DNA from: Cryptomeria japonica | Lineage: Eukaryota; Streptophyta; Pinopsida; Cupressales; Cupressaceae | Direction: 5' to 3' | Length of the DNA: 64,000 nt | NCBI RefSeq assembly: GCF_030272615.1 | Contig: NC_081409.1 | Coordinates: 473,920,573-473,984,572 of the forward strand | Part shown: positions 42,943 through 55,883 of the stretch, piece after piece | Layout of the letters: every line of letters begins with the position of its first letter | How positions within the stretch are numbered: the stretch's first letter is position 1 | Notes under the pieces: generated by a model | Told to the model about the DNA's origin: nothing | Seen by the model: only the letters and a program-made list of their open reading frames with translations | Databases searched by the model: none | Made by a program: the position numbers and the translations under genes

Positions 42943-45609
42943 TGTAGTGTGGAAGATTCCTGTGCTCTCACAGACTAATTGATAAGAAATTCTGCATTAA
43001 TTCCTTTTTCACTGGCACCTTCTCTCTTCTAGATATTGAAGGTTAGAAATTCTCAGAAGATTAATTGCAAGTACCTAGGTCTTATTGAATGGCAATAAAC
43101 ATGCCATCATTCTTTTCCTAGAATTCCTTCACAAAATTCTTTTTCCTTTACATGATGTTTTCCTTTAACAAAATCTGCCTTGAGTTTGCTTCGTACTTTG
43201 ATTTCAGAAGCATAGTGATGAGCCTCACCTAGGGAAAGCCATTCTCTTGCTCATTCTTTATGCATGCCTGGATAAATATTTATGCTATGTAATAATATTA
43301 TTAATAAAATATACATTTTCCTCTTCAGAAAAGGAACAAACAGTCATTTTTTTACATGCAAAATGTTTCACATGTTTGCAGTCTTGCATATATGCGATGG
43401 ACACTTACTTCCCTTATGCTGACAGCAATTGTTTTTGATATCTAAATGTAAAGAATGTAGCATAAGCGCTGCAAATCTTCTATCTTAAAGGGTTGGGTAG
43501 TTCTCAAAACATCAAATATGAGCAGAGCTGACAGTTGGATAAAATTATATATAAGCTCTATTCGAATTCTAAAATGTGGCTGTTCTTTGAGTCATAATTA
43601 TAGAAATCATTTGCTGTAGATTATGATATATTTTTACTTAGCATTTGAATTAGAAATTTTGTGGAAGTACCTTTTGTTCAAGAGATTAATATAATTGCAA
43701 ACAAGCATATAGGACAAGTGGAAGCCCATTTGCATGGACTCCTTGTGCCCCGATTCAGGGCTCTCAGATTGCTATATCATTAGTGATTCTTTGAGTGTTT
43801 GAGACGAAGGAATGCATGGGTACAGTTTTGGGAATTGTGAAATTTTTGCTGGGACAGAGAAGACAATAAATTAAATAATGTAAATGCAACTAAAAACGAA
43901 AAGTAAATGTAATCTATTGAATTGCAATTCCCCTTTAACCTTTTTAGGGATTTTTGACATTTATTTCTTTAGAAGTTACATATTTCTATTTTTATGCACC
44001 AGATGGAGTGTCTTGATTGCTTCAGAAAAAGAAGGATGCCTCATACAAGTCCCATATTTTGGAACCCTAGGGATGTGTCTCCATGGGACACCATATCACC
44101 AATGACTGGCTTCTTTTGGAGAGGTAAGAGAAGACATGATAGTGCTTTTGGGCACAATGAATTGTTTCAAAACTTTGTAAGTAGCAAGGTTATGTTAGCA
44201 TTTTAACACAAAACAAAATTTTAAGCAACCACTTGTACTTGGAATTGGATTCAACATAACAGACTCAGCTCATCGATTTGAAAGAATCGATACAAAGCTG
44301 CAACCCTTACATTTCATTAAAATTTGTAATACCATGCTTGAATTTTCCGTTGAAACATTTAGATATACTTAACACACACATGATCACACAAAAGACTGAT
44401 AATAATAATCTCAGCAGCATATGTAAAAAAACCATTTGAAACACAAAACTTGGAATTGGATCAACATACCAGATTCAGCTCATCGTTTTGAAGGAATTGC
44501 ATACAAAGCTAGAATAATCGAATTTGCATTACAATTCTTAAATGTTCAATAAAAACAATTAGATTTACTTAATTAACATAGATAACACAAAAAACTTAAA
44601 TAATAGTCTCAGTGGTGTGCGTAAAACTACCATTAGAATTTCTAATTGCTAAAAGGACTCAGTATAGTGTTTTCATCTGAAGATAAATAAAATGTATACA
44701 TGAAGTTTCTGTGCTAAAAATAGCTTGATTGCAATCCAAGATAGCTCCAAATACAAAGCTTTCTTAAAGGAACCAATATTCTTTTGGAAATATAATGCTT
44801 CTGAATCGACCACCTAGATCATTTGAAAATAACTACTACTGAAAATAGTTGCGGCCAAAATTAATTAGTAAATATTGTTGTGTAATAGTTGTGCATATGA
44901 ATCATTTTTAGGGTTGGATTTTATTTGGATGGTACATGTTTTTCTTGCTCATGCATTAGTTGCTCTTCCGTTGCTTATGAATTAGACTAATCCATTTTTT
45001 GGATGGTTCATCTTTTTCGTCCTCGTGCTTGGAAGTACCCTCTTATTCTTTGGTAGATTCTTTTTTTCCTATTGTGGAAATGTCGTGTGAAGGCTTGTTT
45101 GTTGGCAGAAAATCATTGAGCAACCTGCCTTTTGAGTAGAACCCACTTTTGCTAGGCGTTCATCTCAAATTTGTGACAACACTATTCTTCCATGTCAACA
45201 CAAGTAATAATAACTTATGTTTGATCAAGGTGTACACGGTTTATGAAGATATTTGTAGTCAATTTGATAATAACTTAAAGGTGGACAATTTTAATGAGCT
45301 TTTTTAAGAGACACAACTTCACAAAACAATGAGTTTTTTATTCAATTTTCATGGAAAAGAATTTGAAAACAAGTTAATTTGATGCATCTTGGTCCCTTAG
45401 ACCGCTAGGTCTCATGGACGTCATTAAAATTCCTTCATTCATTCACTCAATAGTCTTAAACCCTTCTCATTTTTTATTGCTTGATCCATCTCTTCGTTAG
45501 TGGAATTCGTCAAATAGTTAGCTAATGCCAATAATTTTCCCTTTTTCAAACACTAGAATCAACTTTGTGTTTTGTGGCCCTTAAGAATGTTGAGGACATG
45601 CATTCGAGC
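42943..45609. other. unassigned region downstream of the homeobox exons
   Basis: It begins as likely 3' untranslated sequence (AATAAA signals near 43095 and 43303). An ORF at 43994-44206 (MECLDCFRKRRMPHTSPIFWN...) follows a possible acceptor (TTTTTATGCACCAG) but has no known domain. A 211-bp tandem duplication is at 44237-44650. Nothing else supportable was seen. Confidence 0.3.
44237..44650. repeat. ~211-bp tandem duplication
   Basis: Units starting at 44237 and 44448 share ACTTGGAATTGGAT, CAGCTCATCG.TTTGAA, GATACAAAGCT-like, TTAGAT.TACTTAA and ATAATA.TCTCAG. Divergence is clear, so the duplication is not recent. Confidence 0.75.
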
Positions 45610-47070
45610 CTAATAACATCCTTAAGGGTTGGGGATTATTGTAGTTTCCAAAAAGGCTTTTGATGTGGTTTTTAGAAGTTTTGTCACAAAATGGAAGAGT
45701 AGGGAGTTCCAAAACATTATAGAGCCACAATCTATTATGAGCAAGTTCAAGTCAAAGTCAGAACCAAGGATGGGCTTTTTGAGAGTTTTGGGAGTGGCAT
45801 TGGAGTCAAACAAGGGTGTCTTTTGTCCCTCACTTTAATTGGGCTCTACATAGACAAGTTAGAGGATTGGATACACATGTCATGGGGCGAGGTTGTACAA
45901 TTGGCCATCTTTGTGATAAAGTTAATGCTACATGTTGATGGCCTTGTTGTATTGGCTAAAATGGTCAAGGGTCCTCAAGAACATCTAAGAGATCTAGAAT
46001 CTTTTTGTTAGGTGGTGGGAATGCAAGTGACCAACGAAACAACCAAAGTCACAATCTTTATTTCGAGAAGAAACAAGAAGCAAGTAAAGTTTGAGTTTGA
46101 GGGAAGCCCCTTACAATTGTCAAACGATTATAAATATTTGGGTATCGACTTTCATAGCAACCTTAGTTGGGAGGCTTGTAGAGAAAAGATGATAATACAA
46201 GGGGGATGAAAAGCATTATACATGCTTCAAAGAGATGTAGATCAGTTGAGCTATATGATTGGAAATCTAAGAAGACATTATTCGAGCTACTTGTTATATT
46301 GGTAGTATTGTATGGTTGTTTAGTATGGGGAATCAACACGTCAATACCAATATGGAGGCAAATAGGAATATTACAAAGATATATTATCACAAGCAATTTC
46401 AAAATTAAAACCATAGTCCCTTATGAGACCATCTTAGTTGAGGCCAGAGCCTTCCCAATTGAGGCAATTGCGATGATTAGGGTGTCTGGATATTTGAAGG
46501 GAACAAAGAATATGGAAGTTCATTGCTAGCTCGAAATTGTAGTAGAGGAAAAGCTAAACATAAGAAAAAACACTTGGATGAAACAAGATAGAAGTAGTTG
46601 AATAGATGGGGAATTAATATGCATGAATACTCAAATGTAAATGTAGAAATCAAAAGATATGTGAGATAGAAAGTCAGTGTGACATTTTGGTCAAAACATC
46701 TTGGACAAAAATGAGAATGCTATTGTGAAGCATTTCAATTTCACATATGAACATCAACAAAAACACTACACAGAGGTGGATATAAAATGGAAAACTAAAA
46801 TGCTAGTAGCCCAGTTAAGAACTAGCTCACACCATGCTAGGTGTGAAATGAGGAGGTGGAAACACCCAAAGAGGAATGGGTTGACAAGGTTTGTCATCTT
46901 TGTACTTCAAGGAAGGTGGAAACAACATGACTAAACATCATGGAATGTTCAACATATGCGGATATTCAAGGCAAATTTGTTGATATTCCAAGAGTCGTCT
47001 CTCTAAATGCGTTGATTGAGGAGGAACAAATGGAAAAGATGGTAGATTGCATGGTCAAAATTCATAATTG
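45610..47070 (+). pseudogene. LINE (non-LTR) reverse-transcriptase remnant
   Basis: Broken plus-strand frames give, in order, GIGVKQGCLLSLTLIGLYID (about 45790-45860), LMLHVDGLVVLAKMVKGPQE (45925-45980), VGMQVTNETTKVTIF, DYKYLGIDFHSNLSWEACRE (46125-46190), then a WDWK-like segment and LLVILVVLYGCLVWG (46283-46330). Near 46880-46990 a CHLCTSRKVET...C zinc-binding tail is readable. This is the order of a plant LINE ORF2 from the catalytic domain to the C-terminus. The catalytic YADD is HVDG, and many stops are present, so it is dead. No endonuclease domain or 5' part was seen; truncated 5' ends are usual for LINEs. Confidence 0.8.
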
Positions 47071-48371
47071 AAGCAACTTGATCAACAAGGATTAAGGATT
47101 AATGGTCACTCTATGTTTGTTTCTAGGGTTTGTTGGTTGGAACTTTTGGGGCCATTGCATTGTTTTCAATCTTGAGTGTCATAGAGTGCTTGATCTTGTG
47201 GACATCATTAGAAAGTTTCCCTCATTTATTCATTCCTCATGAGCCCTTGTGGATGCTTGAAACTGATCATTTAGTTGGATCCCACAAGCTTGATGGGATC
47301 CTTCCTTTCGATCCTTGTTGACACCATCACCTATTATGGAGCAAAATGAAGATGACATCATCCAACCATTTGTGTGTGTAGACCCTTGGCCATAGATCAT
47401 GCTTCTAGGATTATCTACTAGATGTCCCACACTTGACAATGCATGTCCTTATTCATCTTTGTATTTTAATCCTTCTTAAGCTTGTTCATGGTCATGATAA
47501 TAATCTGGACCACCATTATATATATAAAAAATATGTTTAAACGTCATGAAAATGTATTTAAAATATTTGACAAAGAGAAGTGTTAGAAATCTCATCCTAG
47601 AGAGTGCACTTCATCTTGATATTTGATACGTTATGGTTAATTGTTTATGGGTTTTACACAGAAGTGTTTAGCTCATGTTCATTTCAGAATTATAAGCATC
47701 TTGAATCTTTTAAAAAAATTTATACTTCAATAGTTTTAAGAAAGCAACTTGAGCCAATTTCAATCATAGCCAATATGTTTAAGATTAACATATATAAAAT
47801 TCGATATGGCAAGGGGAATTAATTGATCAATAGTGTTTGGCATATTGCTTCTTTAATTTTCGTCTCTAACTCGTCCCGTGTTATTTTATTGCATTGTCTA
47901 ACTAGTTGCCCTTCTTAGTATAATAAAGGAAAATTAGCATAAAACTAGCTCTAAATTTTGGAAGTAATTTAGAGGTAGAAATAAAAATAGGAGGCTAATG
48001 TTCTTTAGAGATTATTGTGTGTTTTGTGAAAATTGTAAATGACATGGGTTTCCATATTATTTGACATTCTTCGAGCCACCAAATCTATGGGCAAAATTTT
48101 TCATTGGATTAGGTGAGAAATGTTGTGGATCATTTTGTTGAACATCTGCACTTCTCAAAGAACATGGGTTCAATGCTTCCTCTTTGTGAGAACTAGCTTT
48201 ATGGTTTTGTTAAGATAAGTTGGGTTTTTTACAATGCCCAAACCTTGTTACAAAGCTAGGGGATTACCAAAGGGGTAACCGACTAAAGTAAAAAGAGCCA
48301 AAACAATAGAACAAACTAGCCAAAAGTACAACTCTTCTAAATGACACAAAATTGAACTACAAAAACGAATA
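47071..48371. other. unassigned region
   Basis: No domain or element terminus was recognised. ORFs at 47130-47321, 47230-47439 and 47604-47822 lack known motifs. The right edge is the LTR-like start at 48377. Confidence 0.3.
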
Positions 48372-48376
48372 GAACT

Positions 48377-51300
48377 TGTTGGGACCTCAAAAGTTTTGCC
48401 TAATTTTGAGGACCCAAGTTCAAAATTTTGTTTGCATTCAGAATCACCCTTGTTGAATAGGCCTGAGTAGCTCAATTTGAGATCCTGTATTTTTGCACGT
48501 ATAAAGTTTAATGAGAAATCCCTTTGGGAAGGTGTTAAGAACCTATTGGAGATGCCATATGTCCATTTTCAGCCTATTTGGATCATTTTTGATGTTGTTT
48601 TTGACACCCTTGTTTAGAGGTCCAAAAGTAGGTTACCTGATTTGCAATTGTTAACCTTTTTGAGTAATCCCTCTTTTAGGCATTGTATATTTGTGTCAGA
48701 TGATTGTCATGCCCTACTGATATTTTTTTGTGATTCTTTGCTTCCAAATGAAGCCCTGTGCCAAGTGGCATAGCCCCATGAATATGTTTGACAAGTTTTC
48801 AAGGTCAAATCCGTTTGCAAAAAGTTCAGTTTTGCAATTGAACTATGCATAATCTGCAGAAAGTAGTCCTACATTTGAGTTTATATTTGTTGACCCTAAT
48901 GACCTGCATGCAAAGTGAATGATTCATGGCATTCTCTACAATATTATCTACCATTTTGCTAGTTTATAGCTTCCCAACTCGTCATTTGCTATTTTTTCAA
49001 AGCCCATTCCAAACTGAATTTTCAGCGTTTGACAGGCAGTGTTTTCAGATTTTTCAAAGGAGACAACTTTGAGGGTATAATTTAACACGTGATCAAATCA
49101 GGTCGAACCCTCTTGCACACCTATTCGGGGTTGAAAAAGAGGTTTGATATTTTTTCAACTCAGGGTTTGTATGGCTTTCAGGTTGATTTAACAAGTATGG
49201 TTTCAGACAAGTCTGAGTAGGCAAATTCAAACGTTAATATATTTTGCCTCGGATGTCATTTTGAGAATCTGTTTGATGCCCTGAATTCTTCGTATAACAA
49301 TTTGCCAATATGCCAACTTGTAGGTTTTGAGGAGGTGTTTTGATCAGTGTTTAAAGCCGGTTTCAGAGACTACTCAGGCGGTTTGGGCCAAAAATCAGAA
49401 GTGTAAAAATGTCAATGTAATCATCACTTACTCAATTTTCAAGTCCAAAATTTATCCAAGGTAATGCCCCAGGTCATTTCCAGTGGCCAGTTGTTTGAGA
49501 ACGAACATTTTTTAGCCAGGCCCACCCGGGACCCGACTAATAATAAGTCCCTAGAGAAACAAACTGAAGTCTATTAAGAAAAATATATTATTTAAATCAT
49601 CTTTATTTAAATAATGTTACAAATGGTGTTGATTCAAATGAAGATACAAATGAAATAAATTAAATCACTTGTGTGGTTTAATTTGGATAAGGGGATGGAC
49701 AAGATTTTTCAACCATTGAAAATAATATGTTAAATCATTATTTAAATCATGGTTAGATGATCTACATAGGCTATATGATTAAGGATTCTCATGTGTGTTT
49801 ATGGGGTCCCTCTTTGATTTATCATTTAGTAAATGATTTGGGCGCTATGTAATGTGTCGGGGTTTGTGAAGAGGAAAATTTTCAAGAATAAAAAATATAC
49901 TTTGCAATCACATGAAGCAATGAGTGAGGAGGAAGGGATCGATGGGACCACAAAAAGGAATGCGCATGTGGAGACTTTTAAGTTTTAAGAGTTGCGAAAT
50001 GTTTTAATTTCCTACCCCACACCATATTCAGGGTGAGCTTGGAAGTGACGCGGGTCAGCGGGATTGGGACGGGAGCAACCCGACCTCATTACCCTGTAGG
50101 GATTTGTAGGACGCAAAAGAGGAGTCGTGTTGCTAAGCAGACAAGAAGGGCAACAAGCTTCCGCACCACCCCGCATATCAATTTTGACAGTCAGCGAGTC
50201 GTTGCGGGATAAGAAAGGGGGTGAGAGGAGGAAGCACCCCGCCACCCCGCAAGGTGGAGGGAGGCATCCAGAGGACCTCGCGGGGAATGGAGAGATAAGT
50301 TATCACGCGAGAAGAGGATACTCCTACTAGCCCGCCATGTAAAGTAATACACGAAAAATGCAGTGTTTGAAAAGTTAGGGCAACTAGGCAATGGTGTGGA
50401 CAAAACCCCTAATTTCTTGCAAGCGCATTATGTTAAGAATTTATGATGTCGTGTTGTTCGAATGCTAGTTCGATTAATGGAGGCTAGTATACAAACATAG
50501 AATGCCCTGATACAGGTTATGGTTTGGTGTATTCTTCGCACCTCGTGTGGTTGTGTGGGTGTGTTTTCTTGCTGCTCACAGCGTTGTGCAAGGGGCACTA
50601 AAATCATATTAAACAAAAGAAATGTCGTGCCTTAACAAAATGTAGATTGGTTTTCAAGTTGTGTATGTGAACATAGAAAAAGCACGTTGTGAAAAAAATG
50701 TGTATCAGACACAACAATAAATGAATGCTCTAATGTTGTTGAGGCGTTAATTTGGGTTAATATATGTTGGGCCGTTGTGTCTATAGAGGTATGTGTAGTA
50801 TTGGAAGCCGACAAAGGTTTTATGCCCTTGATATTGAGTAGCATTGGAGCGATTCGTTTTTATTTAATGTGTTTGCGTAGTGTGTGTTCGCTAACGAAGA
50901 CTGTAGAAGAAAGAAAACTAGTGTTCGTTGCCTTATCTTTCTATTTCATGGACTCAGCTCGAGTTATGAATCTAGCGAGGATTGTGAACAATAGAGGGAG
51001 CCAGATGGTCTTATCTTTGCAAATGATTAATATTTCATGGTAGAGATTTATTTTAATCAAGCGATGGATCAGAAGTCTAGTCGAAGAACTTTTGAATACC
51101 TTTTTCTTAAATGGAAGAGGATATACCCCAAGTTTGCTATGTAGATTGCTTTTCATACTTGACACACCAAGGGCTGTTAGAGCTTGTATCAACCTCAGAG
51201 AAGGAGATTATTTTGAGCAAAAGGGAAATGTAGTTGTCCCAGTTTGGTATTATTCTAATTCCTTCATATACAAATTGGGTGAAATATGAAGTGTACGTGC

Positions 51301-53385
51301 AATGGAATGTATTGGGTGATGGTTTATGATTGCCCCTACTACCTCGTTTTAACCATCTGTTTTGCCATTCAGGGAAGCAAAATATGTTGGACCAGTGGCA
51401 CCAACAAATGAAATGTGAGATAATAGGCATTCACAGGAATTTTATTCCCAGCAATGTATGAGGTTGCATAGATATCTAGAGATCTAGCGTGGCATATGGC
51501 TCATAAAGTACAAGCAATAAGTAGCGCTCCAGAGCATTGCTATGCCTTTAATATGTGCATGAAGATAATGGTTTGAAGGGTAGTTTTTTGCAAGGAAAGC
51601 TTAGGGCATGTGACATCTGGGAGGGGAGCTTGACCTATTGGTTTGATGATTTGGGAAAACGTGAAGATTACAACGGTAAACTGCAATCGAAGGCTTGGGT
51701 TCGAGTCTATATTTATCCACTGTGCACGGGCATTGCATGTCATGTGAAAGGCATCGATGGATAATTATTGTGATCATTCAAGTGCTTTATGGACTGATTA
51801 TATTGTTAAAAGAAATACTGCCCAATAATGATATATGCTTGATTTGTTGTGTATGCACACACAAGTTGATGCAGAATTCAATGAAAGAAGAGTCAAAATG
51901 GTGAATATATACTCTCTGAGACAAGGCATTGTGTAGATAATGGACAAATTAGTAATTGGGCACGATGCAATGATTTGCATTATTTTGAGTTTGATTTTGT
52001 GCATGATTACATAATGACAAAGAGAGCATGTAGTTTGGCACATGTGCATATAGATGGAAAATATTTTGGGAGAAGGCTGGGTGAAATATGTTTGTTTCAA
52101 AGTAATAGGCTACAAAGTAGTAAATATGAAATATTCATACTTAGGCAAAAGATATTTCACAAATGGGGATAAGTAAGATAAAAATATTTGCAGCCAGGGT
52201 GAGGTACAGTTGTAGGGCATTTCCTTTTTATTCGACACGATTTATATTTTCTTGAAGTACTAAGTAGAAGTATAATGATGCAAATAAATGTTTTTAATGA
52301 AGTAGAAAAGACTTGTTCTTGCATGCTAATAGTAAAATAGATGGGAGGACATTCGATTACAAGGGAAATGATGCATTAGGGTTTAAGAGTGAAAAGGAAA
52401 ATTCTCAGAAAACATGTAGGAAGTGACAATGGCAGGTCAGCCAGCACAAAGGGGGTGATTTTCCATTTTAAACCCAAGGGAAAATCCACAGTAAAAGTCA
52501 AAGTTTTTCCAACTAAAGAGGGCAATTTTTATTTTTGGATTTGAGCAAAAAAGTGTGTTATTGACAAGACAGGACAATGACCCAAAAAAGGAAATTTTTG
52601 GTCAAAAAGAAGAAATTTGAGTGTGACATGTGACTGCAGGGTTTTTTAAGATTACTTCAAGATATCAAATTCAAATTCAAAGGTGCAGATTGAAGACAAT
52701 TTTAGAAGCGAAAAGTGCAGATTTGAAAATTGCAAAATTCAAGGAAGAAGACATGCCATCTTTTCAAGATTCCTTTAGGGTTTTTTCTAGGGCGTCTTCT
52801 TGATGTACTTAATCTTCTTTTTTCTTCAGTTAGAGGATTCTGTGTAACTTTTGAAAAGTTTTGGAAGGAGGGCTTCCATGTATAGTCTAGACTTAGAGTA
52901 TGTTTGAGTTTTATCTTTCAGTTTGTAATCACTTTGATGCTTTCAAATAGTCTATAACTAGTGTGCTACAAAGTTTTATGAGTTTTTCTGGAGTTGTCTC
53001 CTTTATTTAATGTTGTCATTTTATGAAATAAAAGATCAAGAATCCTTTATTTTGTCCCAGCAAGTCTGGTATTATTTTATCTTTAGCTTCTCTTCAAAGA
53101 AGAGATTAAATGCTTATGATAGGATGAGGAATGATGTTTTTTATATGCAGGATCTTCAAAGTATGCATGTTGTGAAGCTTTGATGAAGGGCGTTAATGTC
53201 ATGCATTGATGCTTAAGAACTAGCTGGTTGTATTTCACACTATTTGAGTTCAATGTTTACTTACTGCAAGATGACTCTGCTGCCCTAATGAAGGCATTGG
53301 TCATGGTTCTTGTTTTCAATTTTCAGAATCAGTTTTATCTCAAAATCTCTTTTATTTTTTTCATTGGGAGTAGGATTAGTGTAGA
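48377..53385 (+). repeat. left giant LTR (~5.0 kb)
   Basis: It matches the right copy over its length except for 51337-52331, about 1 kb absent on the right. It includes a GC-rich stretch at 50010-50340. The match to the right copy ends near GGATTAGTGTAG. It contains no ORF with a known domain. Confidence 0.75.
50010..50340. other. GC-rich stretch within the left giant LTR
   Basis: Rich in GCGGG, CCCGCC and CCCCGC phrases within otherwise AT-rich LTR. It contains the inverted pair CACCCCGC/GCGGGG and the phrase CAAGGTGGAGGGAGGCATC. The same stretch is in the right LTR (58070-58400). ORFs here (50012-50245, 50127-50330) run across it on both strands without known domains. Confidence 0.6.
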
Positions 53386-54264
53386 AAACCAGTCCCAATG
53401 GTTGCATAGATGTTGATAAACTAAGGTTGTGGCCAAAACCAATAGTTTATTTATCATTCCTTAGTAAATTTTCATTGGCATAATCTATTGTATTTTGTAA
53501 TGTCATGAGTTTTAGAAGTTGTAATTTGTGAAATTACTTAGGTTGACCCGCTTTGGTCTCGCAGAGCTTAAAGTATAGGAGATTTCAATCTTGTGACTAA
53601 ATCTCATTCGTTGGCCAAATCCTATTCTGAGTCTATTGATGAGTTAGCGGCTTTTCCTCTAGGACTTAGAATCTGTGGTTAAAGAGGTTTCAGCTTGGAA
53701 AAAGTTTCATAGCAGCCATTGTGAAGCAGATTCAAGTGATTTTGTTGGTGAAGAAAGGACCCAGAATATTAAAATGTCTTGAATGGCTCCTTGTTGTTCA
53801 AAGAATGTTCCTTTGCAAGGAGGTGGTGACTATGTCATGAAAAGAACTTGATAAAAGTTGCAAAAAATCTCTAGATGTTGAAAAAAGTTTCAGGTTTGAA
53901 AATGTTCATTCTTAGTAGCTCAAGATTTAAGAGATGATGGAGGGACATTGTTGAAAAGTTGTTGCAAACCAAAGAAGATTTATGTCCCAGTCATTTTGAG
54001 TTGTTAATGGTGATTTTTATCATTGTTTGGTTCACACAAAGTTCAAAGACCCTGCTGGAAGAACTCAAAAAATTTATTTACATCTCAAAAAAAAATTCCA
54101 TTCAAAGTTGCATTAGCTAGAGATGAAAAGGTACATGGTTTCCTTCTTCCTTCCATTTATTGGTCCTTCTATGTTGGATGTAACTGTTGTTATACTTACA
54201 AGAATGTGTCCGTTACTTTAGGATCTGCTAAGTTATGGTTGATTGTAATGGGTATGTTTAACCC

Positions 54265-55047
54265 ATGGGTTATCCTTCATTTGCTTATGATTCAAATCCT
54301 AGGTATAGTCATACTAGCATGTATCCCAGTAATGCTTCAATGGGTTGTGGTTATGGTTATGGTGTTGCACCTTTTGTAAATTTAGATATGCAAATGCCCA
54401 TGCACAACCATGAGAGATTGGCCAAAATGTTAGAAGCCTTAGCCCAAATGGATAAAAGGATTGAGGACTTGGATAAGTCTCAAGTATGTAGACTTACAAA
54501 TGCCATGCATCCAAGTGTATGTGCACATATGTCAAGACAAAGGGAAGAAGCAGTGTCTGATAGAAATATTGTAGATTTGAATAAGAGGTTGATGTCTCCA
54601 CAAGCTCAGCTGAGTGTTAACTATGGTATGCCTCCCATTCAAGCTATTGAATCCCCTATTAATTCTTTTGATCCGTTGTATAATTAGCTAAACCTATCAT
54701 GGGTTGATTATAAAGTTCAAAGTATGCCAACTCGGATTTATAATCAGTTGCCTAGATTTGATGGATTTAGTGTATGTGAAGGGGATGCACATGTCCAAAT
54801 ATTTCATAGTTTCATGATTAAGTATTTTTTCAAAGAAGAGGACATGTGGATGAGATTTTTTGTTCGGTCTCTTGATGAAAGAGCTAAGGATTGGTATCAA
54901 AGCTTTCCTAATAAATCCTTTGCTTGTCAGGATGAACTAGTGGGTGCATATAGAAAAGAGTTTGCAAAAGAACCCGTTGATCTTGTCACAGAGTTATCTC
55001 AGATTAGGAGGCGAGATGGAGATACCAGCATTGCTTTCAGTCATTAG
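54265..55047 (+). pseudogene. gag: retrotransposon gag-like region, broken
   Basis: The first ORF (54265-54687) starts MGYPSFAYDSNPRYS and has a helix LAKMLEALAQMDKRIEDLDK. After a stop, 54724-55047 reads MPTRIYNQLPRFDGFSVCEG, then MIKYFFKEEDMWMRFFVRSL, DERAKDWYQSFP and a 'DELVGAYRKEFAKEP' stretch. This second part matches the retrotransposon-gag domain pattern (fold with 'A..WY..L' and 'F...F'), most like Ty3/gypsy gag. It stops at 55045-55047 before any zinc knuckle. It is the only recognisable coding sequence of the LARD-like element. Confidence 0.65.
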
Positions 55048-55304
55048 CGCAGTGCTAAAGAGATGAAAAATGAGGAGTGTAATCAGCCCATTGAAAGCCC
55101 AATGTGTGGTAGTGAGTTGCAGTCATGAGGACCCAAGTGTAAATCAACATAAACACATGGAAAGTTTTCTTTTTATGGCAGATTGTGACCCTTTTCTGAT
55201 AAGGTTGTCGGAGCTTCAATCTCCTAGACAATGAAATCTTATTTTGCAATCATACCATTGATTTTTCACAGTTTGATGATGCTAACAGTGCAACTGATAA
55301 TGAT

Positions 55305-55883
55305 TTGCAGCTTGGTGACAACAGCAGCAGTATTGGGGATCGAGAAGAAGCAGGGGTAGAGGACATAGATCAGAGCAATGCTATATTGACCAGTGAGCAG
55401 ATTTCAAATTTGTTGGCAATGGAATATCAAAGACATGTAAGAAAAAGTGGTTCAAAGTCCTTATATTTTTCTCATGCCAAGGATGACACTGTTTGTGAGG
55501 TCATATATGACGCACACATTTCTGATTTTTCTTCTAGCAGTGAAATGGTTAGTATGCAAAGTAATGATGCACATGAAGATGAAAGTGATAGGCCTGAAAT
55601 GAGTGATGATGAATCCAATTTCTTCAATATGTGCAAGATCTCAGCCCAATGCATTGATTCCCATGGCGATGAGTTCTCTCATGAGTTGGAGCATTATTCT
55701 GAAAATCTTCACATGGACGTGGGAGCTGATCTTGAGTTTGAATTAGAATTTTCTTGTGAGCCAGAATCACACACTTATGAGTGTATATGGGATTTGGACA
55801 GCGTTGCCACATCATGCTTAGAGGATGAACAAGTGAACGAGACTATGGGTATGCTAGAACTTTCGAATGATCCTTTTTTCTAG
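55305..55883 (+). CDS. acidic ORF of unknown function in the LARD-like element
   Basis: Intact frame of up to 192 codons, opening near MQLGDNSSSIGDREEAGVED. It is strongly acidic and serine-rich throughout, with no membrane segment and no conserved cysteine pattern. One recognisable feature is a helix-prone NLLAMEYQRHVRKSGSK stretch near residues 34-52. It follows the broken gag by about 260 bases. I do not recognise a family. It could be a degraded gag tail or a novel element protein. A smaller ORF (56005-56238, MQTCDEIIFYDTSCMLVQEF) follows and is also unrecognised. Confidence 0.35.
   Translation: MQLGDNSSSIGDREEAGVEDIDQSNAILTSEQISNLLAMEYQRHVRKSGSKSLYFSHAKDDTVCEVIYDAHISDFSSSSEMVSMQSNDAHEDESDRPEMSDDESNFFNMCKISAQCIDSHGDEFSHELEHYSENLHMDVGADLEFELEFSCEPESHTYECIWDLDSVATSCLEDEQVNETMGMLELSNDPFF

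Noticed and set aside
50012-50403. Overlapping ORFs on both strands across the GC-rich stretch
   Set aside because: GC-rich sequence leaves frames open by chance. The frames are not kept in the duplicate at 58070-58400.
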